Below the pieces are notes generated by a model. It made no database searches, had not been told where the DNA came from, and saw nothing but the letters and a program-made list of their open reading frames with translations. A program made the position numbers and the translations under genes. DNA of 64,000 nucleotides from CAVVIO01 sp963748095 (GTDB lineage Bacteria > Bacteroidota > Bacteroidia > Bacteroidales > UBA10428), in assembly GCA_963748095.1 (NCBI GenBank), contig CAVVIO010000034.1, forward strand, positions 17,646 to 81,645. The letters run 5' to 3'. Every line of letters begins with the position of its first letter. Within the stretch, counting starts at the first letter, position 1. Positions 26,853 through 33,621 of this stretch are shown here, in pieces.

Positions 26853-26992
26853 TATACCCGATCTGATATATTATTAACTGAAATATTTGTATTTATACCC
26901 GAAAAGGTATATTATTGCATATATAATATCTTTTATACCCGAAAAGGTATAAAATTGAACAAATAATGATTTTTATACCCGTAAAAGGTGTA
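26853..26992 (+). promoter_or_regulatory. Array of four hip operators at 40-bp spacing
   Basis: TATACCC begins at 26853, 26894, 26934 and 26974, that is 41, 40 and 40 bp apart. The two middle sites are the inverted repeat TATACCCGAAAAGGTATA. The first is degenerate on the right (GATCTGATATA) and the fourth ends GGTGTA just before the start codon. The arms TATACC/GGTATA with a 6-bp centre resemble the TATCC-N8-GGATA sites bound by E. coli HipB. Autorepression by the HipB-like protein is the likely role. Confidence 0.75.
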
Positions 26993-26995
26993 GTT

Positions 26996-27214
26996 ATGAA
27001 AGAAAATCTAGTACAGTTTGTAAAAAAAAGGCGTAAAATGCTTGGCCTTACTCAGGAAGAGTTAGCAGAAAAGGCAGGAGTAGGTCTACGATTTATACGT
27101 GACTTGGAGCAAGGCAAAGTTTCATTGCGTATGGATAAAGTAAACCAGGTATTAGCTTTATTTGGCCATAAATTGTTTCCTGTAGAGTATAAAAATTTAA
27201 CTAAAGATGAATAG
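26996..27214 (+). CDS. hipB: HipB-like XRE-family antitoxin/repressor
   Basis: This 72-residue protein is a single helix-turn-helix of the Cro/CI type (about residues 5-60: VKKRRKMLGLTQEELAEKAGV...FIRDLEQGK). I chose the ATG at 26996 because an upstream start at 26966 would lie inside the operator array and add a non-conserved tail. It is the DNA-binding member of a three-gene hip module and overlaps the next gene by 8 bp. Four operator-like inverted repeats upstream suggest tight autoregulation. Confidence 0.88.
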   Translation: MKENLVQFVKKRRKMLGLTQEELAEKAGVGLRFIRDLEQGKVSLRMDKVNQVLALFGHKLFPVEYKNLTKDE

Positions 27215-27527
27215 AAAAGGAAAAGTATTTTATGATAATAGATTTTGCGGTATTATTGAAGAAACAGAAACCGGTTATCGTTTTAATTATGATTTAAATT
27301 ATGTAAATGATTCGGACCCTAAAGCGGTTAGTAAGACTTTGCCCCTATCTGAAAGGGCCTACACATCAAATACCATGTTCCCATTTTTTGATGGTTTAAT
27401 TCCTGAAGGATGGTTGCTCGATATTGCACAAAAGCATTGGAAAATAAATGAAAGAGATCGTATGGGTTTATTATTGGCATGTTGCAAAGATTGTATTGGG
27501 GCAGTAAGTGTACAACCTATAACTTAA
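27207..27527 (+). CDS. hipS: HipS-like protein: HipA N-terminal subdomain as a separate gene
   Basis: This 106-residue protein corresponds to the N-terminal domain of HipA (FYDNRFCGIIEETETGYRFNYD..., with FPFFDGLIPEGWLLDIA and DRMGLLLACCKDCIGAV). In single-chain HipA kinases this domain is fused to the kinase. Here it stops at 27525, and the kinase begins 3 bp later with its own start codon. This split order (HTH, HipA-N, kinase) is that of HipBST modules, where HipS acts as the antitoxin. The start codon overlaps the hipB stop region by 8 bp, so the two are translationally coupled. Confidence 0.85.
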   Translation: MNRKGKVFYDNRFCGIIEETETGYRFNYDLNYVNDSDPKAVSKTLPLSERAYTSNTMFPFFDGLIPEGWLLDIAQKHWKINERDRMGLLLACCKDCIGAVSVQPIT

Positions 27528-27529
27528 GA

Positions 27530-28480
27530 ATGACAAAAGAAATTTGTTTATATTGTTACCAGGAAAATAATTCGGGAGTGAAGGATTATCATCCATCATG
27601 CAGTAAAAAATTATATGGTGTTGATAAACCTCCCATATTAAGTTATACTTTTTCTGAAATGTCAAAACTTGCAGAAAAAGTCATAAGTAATAGTGTCACA
27701 GTTCCCGGAGTACAAGCAAAATTATCTTTGCATTTGGATAAAAAAGGCAGCAGGCCATCTAAATTAACATTGGTTGGTTTATGGGGTGATTACATATTAA
27801 AACCTCCAACTGCAAATTATCCACAGTTACCGGAAAATGAAGACCTGAGTATGCATTTAGCAGATATATTTAAAATAAAGGTTGTTCCACATTCACTTAT
27901 CCGCTTAAAATCAGGAGAAATATCCTATATTACAAGAAGAGTAGATCGTGATAAGAAAGGGAAACTGCACATGGAGGATTTTTGTCAGTTATCTGAGCGA
28001 TTAACTGAAGACAAGTACAAAGCTTCCATGGAACAGGTTGGAAAACTGATCCTTAAATATTCGTCAAATCCATTACTGGATGCAATAACGTTTTTTGAAG
28101 TAACAATTTTTTCTTTTATAACCGGGAATGCTGATATGCACTTGAAGAATTTCTCATTACTTGATTACAGGAATGGATTAACAGGACTGTCACCGGCTTA
28201 TGATTTGCTTTCAACACGGTTGGTAATACCAAAAAAGGAAGATAATGAAGAAATAGCTTTAACTTTAAATGGACGAAAAAGAAATTTTAAATTACAGGAC
28301 TTTATTGTTTTTGGAGAAAAATTAAAAATGAATGAAAAGCAAATACAGAATTCATTTAATAAATTCTCAAAACAATTAAACAAAGCATTAACTTTTGTTG
28401 ATTTGTCTTTTTTATCATCTGATCTAAAAAAAGAGTATAGTAATTTAATTAGAAAACGGGCAAAGTTATTGGAGTTGTAG
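27530..28480 (+). CDS. hipT: HipT-like serine/threonine kinase toxin with N-terminal zinc ribbon
   Basis: This 316-residue HipA-type kinase lacks the N-terminal subdomain. The ATG at 27530 is preferred because the frame's earlier start (27479) overlaps hipS deeply. It begins with a small Cys/His cluster (CLYC...HPSC, residues about 6-24) that could bind zinc. The Gly/Ser-rich loop VPGVQAKLSL (about 60-69) follows. The catalytic NADMHLKNFS (Asp near 201) and metal-binding PAYDLLST (Asp near 224) are intact, so kinase activity is expected. HipT of enteropathogenic E. coli phosphorylates tryptophanyl-tRNA synthetase, while HipA targets glutamyl-tRNA synthetase; the target here is unknown. The gene ends about 100 bp before REP-like element D. 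Confidence 0.86.
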   Translation: MTKEICLYCYQENNSGVKDYHPSCSKKLYGVDKPPILSYTFSEMSKLAEKVISNSVTVPGVQAKLSLHLDKKGSRPSKLTLVGLWGDYILKPPTANYPQLPENEDLSMHLADIFKIKVVPHSLIRLKSGEISYITRRVDRDKKGKLHMEDFCQLSERLTEDKYKASMEQVGKLILKYSSNPLLDAITFFEVTIFSFITGNADMHLKNFSLLDYRNGLTGLSPAYDLLSTRLVIPKKEDNEEIALTLNGRKRNFKLQDFIVFGEKLKMNEKQIQNSFNKFSKQLNKALTFVDLSFLSSDLKKEYSNLIRKRAKLLEL

Positions 28481-28580
28481 ATTAGAATTTATTGCAATAA
28501 TACAGTTATTGTAAAATAACATTTTCTCATATTATAGAATCGATTACATTCTTTAGATTTCATCAAATCAACTTCGAAAT

Positions 28581-28725
28581 CCCCCTACCTAAGAGTAGCA
28601 TGCCCAAATAACAAGCACAACAAAAAAACAAAGCAGCTAAGCGTAGTTTTTTTAACTACGCTTTTCTATTGAAAGTTGGATAAGAATTATGCGATTTCTG
28701 GTAGTAATTTGAACTATGACGAAAT
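28581..28725 (+). repeat. REP-like palindromic element D
   Basis: CCCCCTACCTAAGAGTAG, then AACAAGCACAACAAAAAAAC, then AAGCGTAGTT/AACTACGCTT (28639-28663), then a decayed form of the second palindrome (GTAGTAATTTGAACTATGAC). It closes the hip cassette on its right side. The 353-bp gap 28481-28833 otherwise contains only AT-rich sequence and the terminator below. Confidence 0.7.
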
Positions 28726-28800
28726 ATAATCGGAATAAAATGCCAATATCTCAGACATTCTTATTTTATAGATTCTTAAAGAAAGTTATAACCATAATTC

Positions 28801-28830
28801 AATAGCCCCGGCATTAATACCGGGGCTATT
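28801..28830. terminator. Terminator after the Rieske gene
   Basis: A perfect 11-bp stem AATAGCCCCGG (28801-28811) / CCGGGGCTATT (28820-28830) with an 8-nt loop. It lies 3 bp beyond the minus-strand Rieske stop codon. The T-run is short on both sides. Confidence 0.75.
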
Positions 28831-28833
28831 GAA

Positions 28834-29259
28834 TCAGGAAATAGTCAATTCATTACCGCTTACCTTAACCGTATACTTTTTTAGCGGAGTTCCGGCCGGA
28901 CCCTGTAAAACACTTCCGCTAGTGGCAAATATCGAACCATGACAGGGGCATATAAATTCATCCCCCGACCGGCTGTACATAACCGAACATCCCTGGTGCG
29001 TGCAAATGCTCGACAAGGCAATATAAGAGCCACTCTCATTTACAATGATAATATTATCCACTATCACCGACCCTCCTGCATTCTGAAGTGAGCTGTAACT
29101 TGAACTGGTGAGATCGATTTTTAACGGGAGTGAAGCATTACTGCCTGATGAATATCCTGGCGTTGTGTTGTCTTTCATGCAGGAATCCAGAATGAAAGGT
29201 GCTGTTGCCATGGCTGTCGCCCCTGCTGCAAAACGGTAAAGAAATTGTCTTCGTTCCAT
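28834..29259 (-). CDS. Rieske [2Fe-2S] protein, exported lipoprotein-like
   Basis: This 141-residue Rieske protein has the cluster ligands in CTHQGC (Cys near 85, His near 87) and CPCHGS (Cys near 104, His near 107), followed by the usual GSVLQGPAGTPLKKY end. The N-terminus carries a twin-arginine-like start (ERRQFLYRF) and a hydrophobic stretch ending ILDSC, so it may be Tat-exported and lipid-anchored. It is a single-domain protein probably involved in envelope electron transfer. No oxygenase or cytochrome gene is adjacent, so the partner is unknown. It is transcribed away from the aldo/keto reductase gene. Confidence 0.88.
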   Translation of the reverse strand: MERRQFLYRFAAGATAMATAPFILDSCMKDNTTPGYSSGSNASLPLKIDLTSSSYSSLQNAGGSVIVDNIIIVNESGSYIALSSICTHQGCSVMYSRSGDEFICPCHGSIFATSGSVLQGPAGTPLKKYTVKVSGNELTIS

Positions 29260-29493
29260 ATTTAGTTTTTTTGTGAATTATTTCAAGTAAAACAACACAA
29301 TGCATGATTATGGTGCCTGCTGATATGTTAAATAAAGTTAAAAAGGTCTTTTTTTCTGATAAGTCAATGGAATAAGAACTATTGTTTTGAGTGTTGAGAA
29401 ATTTAAGCTTATTAAAACAAATCAGGAATTATCTTGTTTTCCAGTCAATAGTAAGGTTACCTTTTTATTTTTCAAAACTTAAAATACTATAAC

Positions 29494-30516
29494 ATGAAAT
29501 ACAATCAACTTGGAAATACCGGCGTTTTTGTATCGGAACTTTGTTTGGGCGCTATGACATTTGGCGGCAAGGGTTTCTGGGAAGCGATCGGACGTCTGCC
29601 CCAGGACGAAGTGGATAAATTAGTGAAAACATCCGTAGATAACGGGATAAATTTCATCGATACCGCCAATGTTTATTCAGAGGGCATGTCGGAAATGTTA
29701 CTTGGCAAATCATTGAAGTCACAGGGAATCAACCGACAAAAAGTAGTCATTGCCACCAAGGTAAGGGGACGTGTTGGTGACGGAGCCAATCAGGTTGGAT
29801 TATCCCGTCTGCATATCGCCGATTCGGTAAATGACAGTCTCGAACGGATGGGACTATCCTATATCGATCTGTTATACATTCATGGTGTGGATCCCGTAAC
29901 ACCACTGGAAGAAACCATGCGCGGACTGGAAGATGTAGTACGTTCCGGGAAAGTTAGGTATCTGGGTGTAAGTAACCACCCTGCCTGGATGGTTGCAAAA
30001 GCAAACGGGATAGCCGATAAAATGGGCTGGACCAAATTTGTGGCTCTGCAAAATTATTACACCATTGCCGGCCGCGATGTGGAACGGGAAATTGTTCCCA
30101 TGGCGCAGAGCGAAGATCTGGCATTGATGCCGTGGAGCCCGCTGGCCGGAGGTTTCCTTTCGGGAAAGTATACGCGCGATAAAGAAAAAGCAGGCGACAG
30201 CCGCCGTGATGAATTTGACTTTCCACCCGTCGATAAAGAAAAAGCGTACGATATAATTGACCTGATGTTTGAAATTGGCCAAAACCATAAGGTTTCGGTT
30301 GCGCAGGTAGCATTAGCCTGGCTTTTGAATAAAGAAGTTGTGACAAGTGTAATTATTGGCGCTAAAAAACACGAACAACTGGTTGATAATATTGCTGCTA
30401 CCCAATTGGAGCTTTCCGGTGATGAGATGGAACAACTGGATGCCATAAGTGCATTGAAACCGGAATATCCCGGCTGGATGGTGGAACGTCAGATGCAGGG
30501 AAGACTGCCTTCTTAA
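29494..30516 (+). CDS. Aldo/keto reductase
   Basis: This 340-residue cytoplasmic NADPH-dependent oxidoreductase has a TIM-barrel fold. The catalytic tetrad is visible: Asp near 56 and Tyr near 61 in FIDTANVYSEG, Lys near 89 in ATKVRG, His near 129 in YIHG. The cofactor end VTSVIIGAKKHEQLVDN is typical. The YSEG/LLGKSLK pattern places it among the AKR subfamilies that include general stress proteins and Kv-beta-like enzymes. The physiological substrate cannot be told from sequence. It is monocistronic as far as can be seen. Confidence 0.92.
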   Translation: MKYNQLGNTGVFVSELCLGAMTFGGKGFWEAIGRLPQDEVDKLVKTSVDNGINFIDTANVYSEGMSEMLLGKSLKSQGINRQKVVIATKVRGRVGDGANQVGLSRLHIADSVNDSLERMGLSYIDLLYIHGVDPVTPLEETMRGLEDVVRSGKVRYLGVSNHPAWMVAKANGIADKMGWTKFVALQNYYTIAGRDVEREIVPMAQSEDLALMPWSPLAGGFLSGKYTRDKEKAGDSRRDEFDFPPVDKEKAYDIIDLMFEIGQNHKVSVAQVALAWLLNKEVVTSVIIGAKKHEQLVDNIAATQLELSGDEMEQLDAISALKPEYPGWMVERQMQGRLPS

Positions 30517-30569
30517 ATTAGTAAATACTTTACACCGGAATGTCTATTGGAATTCGGGAATAACAGAAT

Positions 30570-30805
30570 AATGGAATGTCGGAATATTGGGGTAAAGAAT
30601 CACAAACACATTGAAATCTTGTTAATTTATGAAAACAAACTCTTATTATCTCAATATTCCGGGATTCATTTCCATTACCACCTGACTAAAAACTATTGAA
30701 GAATAATGTTGCTCTAAAAAAGGTCAAAATTAGTTTGTTGATAAAAATCACCTGACGTTCGCAACCTCCCTCCTCTCCTTTCGTTTCATAAATCTCAACT
30801 CCTAA
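30570..30805. repeat. Direct repeat, copy 1 (about 236 bp)
   Basis: This segment recurs almost unchanged at 30874-31108, offset about 304 bp. Both contain GGGGTAAA..ATCACAAACACATTG, then a long common stretch ending CGTTTCATAAATCTC and AACTCCTAA. The few differences include one single-base indel (CCGGGATTC against CCGGATTC). It does not code for protein and has no transposase. Confidence 0.85.
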
Positions 30806-30873
30806 TATCTAACTTATTTATTTCTTTAAGTCAGAATGGTCAATTTGAAAGTTGAGGAGATGAAACTTTAAAT

Positions 30874-31108
30874 AATGGAATGTTAGAATATTGGGGTAAA
30901 TAATCACAAACACATTGAAATCTTGTTAATTTATGAAAACAAACTCTTATTATTTCAATATTCCGGATTCATTTCCATTACCACCTGACTAAAAACTATT
31001 GAAGAATAATGTTGCTCTAAAAAAGGTCAAAATAAGTTTGTTGATAAAAATCACCTGACGTTCGCAACCTCCCTCCTCTCCTTTCGTTTCATAAATCTCA
31101 ACTCCTAA
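30874..31108. repeat. Direct repeat, copy 2 (about 235 bp)
   Basis: This is the second copy of 30570-30805, with about 97-98 percent identity by eye. The 68 bp between the copies is unique. A recent tandem duplication or recombination between dispersed repeats would explain it. Confidence 0.85.
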
Positions 31109-31144
31109 ATGTATCCCTGTCTTTTTTTCTTTAGTCAGAACTGA

Positions 31145-31152
31145 TATTTTTG
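31145..31152 (+). promoter_or_regulatory. Candidate -7 box for the secreted-protein gene
   Basis: TATTTTTG is an exact TAnnTTTG match 14 bp before the start codon at 31167. The -33 element is not clear and the leader would be very short. Confidence 0.3.
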
Positions 31153-31166
31153 CAAAAAATTTTAAC

Positions 31167-33302
31167 ATGATAAAAAATCTACAACTTTCAATTACTGTGT
31201 TTCTTTTCACAGTTCTTTTCCCTTTTCAAAACTTCGGACAGCAGAAAGATCTGTTTTCGCGTATCGAAATAAAAGTGGATACAGCTACTTATACATCCGC
31301 GAAAAATACAGTAATAATCAACAATACCCCAAGACTTTATTTTTATTATGATAACGACGAAGAAGTAGCCGAAATTAAATTATTTCCGGCAGCTCATCTT
31401 CCCATTAAAGGCCTTAAACTTATCGAATCAGCAGATTACAGCCTGATGGATAGCCTGATTTTTTTCAATAATAACTATTACCAGTTTAAAGTACGCTTCC
31501 ATGATCTTACCCGTACTGATTTTCTGAAATTCACTTTCAGTTACCTTTCCGATAGCTCTGTTATGTATTACGAAGTACCACTTCTCCCCTGTACCCGGAC
31601 AAAGGTTAATATCTATCCTACCAATGATGAATTATACATAGGAGAAGAAAAAGTGCTGGAACTGATATCGGATAATACAAATAATATAAGGTATTCAAAC
31701 GAATGGACCACCGGTAATGACATTGACTACCGGATTACCGGAAATAGCGGAAAGTTGTATCTTCATCTGCTCGCGAACAAACTTGGTAAAAGAACCCTGG
31801 ATGTGCAACTTGAAAGCAATAAACCTTTCATCGATACTTCCGGCCATCCGGATTATAAATTACCTCCCCTTACCTATTTTTTTGATGTTAAGGCAAGCCG
31901 GTTGCGGTTTCTGAATATCGACCAGAAAGACATAACCCTTGATGAAAAATCGAAAACCGAAGGTGTGGAGATACAAATGGACAACAGTTACGGGCTTAAT
32001 ATGAACCGGACTTACCGGATCGAGAATCAGGAAGCTCCCGGAGGTGCATTGATTGCAGAAATATTTACAAAGAATAACCTTGCCAACAACAAGGTACTGT
32101 GTATTCTGCGTCCTTACAACTACCACCGCCAATCGGAAGGTTATCTTTATATTAAAGATTGTGACGAAGCTAAATTCATTACGAATTTCAGTATTACCCC
32201 AAAAACGAAGATCGAAAAAATAAGTGTCCTTCACGAAGGAGGTGACTGGGTACAAAACCCGGATGTACAACCAGGAGAAACCATCGACCTGAAAATTGAA
32301 GGAGTGGGACTGAATAAGGCTAAATTCAATTTTGAAGACTTGTCTGTTATTTCCAGCGATTCGACTATCAGCAGTGAAACCGAAGCTATATTCAAACTGA
32401 AGGTTCCCATGAATATCAGTAAAAGAAAAATCAACATTTACAACTACAACGAACCTACCGGTTATTCCATGGATGTAGTGGAATACCAGCTCCCCCGTGA
32501 CTTCGATTACATTTTTGTTAATTATGGCGACCTTGGCCGTAGGGTTAGCGGTATTCACGGTCCCATTTTTTATGAGAAGACCATTCCGGACGTAACACTA
32601 ACATTCAACAATAAACTAATAGATAAAGATAAACTGTACGGAAAACAATACCTATCCATTGATATAAAAATTACCGGCAAAAACAATGAGTTGATTGAAA
32701 TGCGTACCATTTCCAACATTGTTATCTGTCCGGGTGATAATTCTCCCCGTTTCCAATATTACAATACAAAGGATTGCAGTGATGACGAGCTCAGTTTGAA
32801 TAAATACATCAACAGGAAAACGTATGATCTGGACGAATGGTCGAAGATCTATATTACCATCCATCATCAGAAAGATAAATATGGCGGAGAAGGCTCGGAA
32901 AAAGAAATTGAAATCATCATGAAACGAAATTATAAATTTGACGTGGATGTCTCTTTCCCTGCCGGATTAATTACCATCTCAAAACAGGCTGACGGACAGA
33001 TGGGTTTTGGCAGTCTCAGTGGCATCAGCATGGCCATGGTGGCCCAGTTCAGTTTTTATCAGCCCAATAAAATCGCCAAATACCGCCCCTATAAGATCGG
33101 CGCCGGTTTCCTGGCTTTCAATGCCTTTAACTTTTCCAACGATAATACCAGCCGTGATGTGGGAATTGTATTACTGGGCAGCCTTTACCCGACAACACAT
33201 GATGTTAAACTCTCTTTTCCCCTGTATGTGGGAGGCGGATATTTCCTGAAACAGAGTAAATGGTTTTTCCTGATTGGTCCCGGAATTCGTGTGCAGTTAT
33301 AA
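31167..33302 (+). CDS. Large secreted protein of unknown function
   Basis: This 711-residue protein begins with a signal peptide (ending FQNFGQ|Q). The body (about 25-560) reads as consecutive beta-rich, Ig-like segments, with one stretch (about 345-440) resembling an IPT/cell-surface domain around KIEKISVLHEGGDWVQNPDVQPG. The last 130 residues contain alternating hydrophobic/aromatic strands and end ...FFLIGPGIRVQL, which suggests an outer-membrane-associated C-terminal domain. I do not recognise a named family. It stands alone between the direct repeats and the metY leader. Confidence 0.75.
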   Translation: MIKNLQLSITVFLFTVLFPFQNFGQQKDLFSRIEIKVDTATYTSAKNTVIINNTPRLYFYYDNDEEVAEIKLFPAAHLPIKGLKLIESADYSLMDSLIFFNNNYYQFKVRFHDLTRTDFLKFTFSYLSDSSVMYYEVPLLPCTRTKVNIYPTNDELYIGEEKVLELISDNTNNIRYSNEWTTGNDIDYRITGNSGKLYLHLLANKLGKRTLDVQLESNKPFIDTSGHPDYKLPPLTYFFDVKASRLRFLNIDQKDITLDEKSKTEGVEIQMDNSYGLNMNRTYRIENQEAPGGALIAEIFTKNNLANNKVLCILRPYNYHRQSEGYLYIKDCDEAKFITNFSITPKTKIEKISVLHEGGDWVQNPDVQPGETIDLKIEGVGLNKAKFNFEDLSVISSDSTISSETEAIFKLKVPMNISKRKINIYNYNEPTGYSMDVVEYQLPRDFDYIFVNYGDLGRRVSGIHGPIFYEKTIPDVTLTFNNKLIDKDKLYGKQYLSIDIKITGKNNELIEMRTISNIVICPGDNSPRFQYYNTKDCSDDELSLNKYINRKTYDLDEWSKIYITIHHQKDKYGGEGSEKEIEIIMKRNYKFDVDVSFPAGLITISKQADGQMGFGSLSGISMAMVAQFSFYQPNKIAKYRPYKIGAGFLAFNAFNFSNDNTSRDVGIVLLGSLYPTTHDVKLSFPLYVGGGYFLKQSKWFFLIGPGIRVQL

Positions 33303-33304
33303 AA

Positions 33305-33348
33305 AAATTCCACAAATAGAAATTTAATTAGGAATTTAGGATTTTTTT
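33305..33348 (+). terminator. Possible terminator after the secreted-protein gene
   Basis: The stem AAATTCC (33305-33311) / GGAATTT (33331-33337) is followed by AGGATTTTTTT. The loop is 19 nt and AT-rich, so the hairpin is weak. Confidence 0.35.
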
Positions 33349-33382
33349 GTATTATTTTGTTTCCTTATACATCAATAACAAT

Positions 33383-33493
33383 ATGAAAGCAATTCGTATC
33401 GTACTGTTCACAACAAAAGCCCGTAAGCACGGGCAAAATGGGAAAGGTCTCTATTTTTCCATTTACGATATGTGTTGCTGTTGCTGTATGTAA
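33383..33493 (+). CDS. Polycysteine leader peptide upstream of metY
   Basis: An ATG at 33383 opens a 36-codon ORF that starts MKAIRIVLFTTK and ends DMCCCCCM before TAA. Five consecutive Cys codons (TGT TGC TGT TGC TGT, 33473-33487) and a final Met stand just before the stop. The ORF is 128 bp upstream of a sulfur-assimilation gene (metY). Two hairpins form within the coding RNA: GCCCGT/ACGGGC (33419-33434) and a 10-bp stem 33436-33445 / 33455-33464. The segment TGGGAAA (33439-33445) can instead pair with TTTCCCA (33505-33511), which is followed by a T7 run (33518-33524). This is the layout of a translation-coupled attenuator that senses cysteinyl-tRNA. Polycysteine leader ORFs are known as cysteine-responsive attenuators in mycobacteria. 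The function here is inferred, and the next start codon is metY itself. Confidence 0.65.
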   Translation: MKAIRIVLFTTKARKHGQNGKGLYFSIYDMCCCCCM

Positions 33494-33504
33494 TACCTTC
33501 CCTG

Positions 33505-33524
33505 TTTCCCAACTAAATTTTTTT
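33505..33524 (+). promoter_or_regulatory. Possible attenuator terminator arm and T-tract
   Basis: TTTCCCA (33505-33511), complementary to TGGGAAA inside the leader ORF, is followed after six bases by seven T. The pairing excludes the upstream 10-bp stem, so the two structures are alternatives. The distance between the arms is about 60 nt, long for a simple terminator, so the exact fold is uncertain. Confidence 0.35.
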
Positions 33525-33621
33525 AATATTCACGGAAAAAGAAATAATCCATAACCGGATTCTTTCTTAATTTGTTATTCATTTCAGAAATAATCAAATA
33601 ACCACATAAATTTTAATAATC

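Larger units (their letters stand above)
30517..31166. other. 650-bp gap with a duplicated 236-bp block
   Basis: There is no credible ORF. It holds the two repeats listed separately, and the beginning of the next gene's promoter (TATTTTTG at 31145-31152). Confidence 0.6.

Noticed and set aside
26966..26995. Upstream start giving a ten-residue longer HipB
   Set aside because: It would place the coding start inside the last operator, and the added residues are translated operator sequence.
24905..28725. The four palindromic repeats as a CRISPR array
   Set aside because: Repeat units are too far apart (about 0.34-2.1 kb), vary in content, and have genes between them; no cas genes are nearby.
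31860..32558. 232-codon minus-strand ORF within the 31167-33302 gene
   Set aside because: It lies entirely inside a gene with a signal peptide on the other strand and has no recognisable motif.
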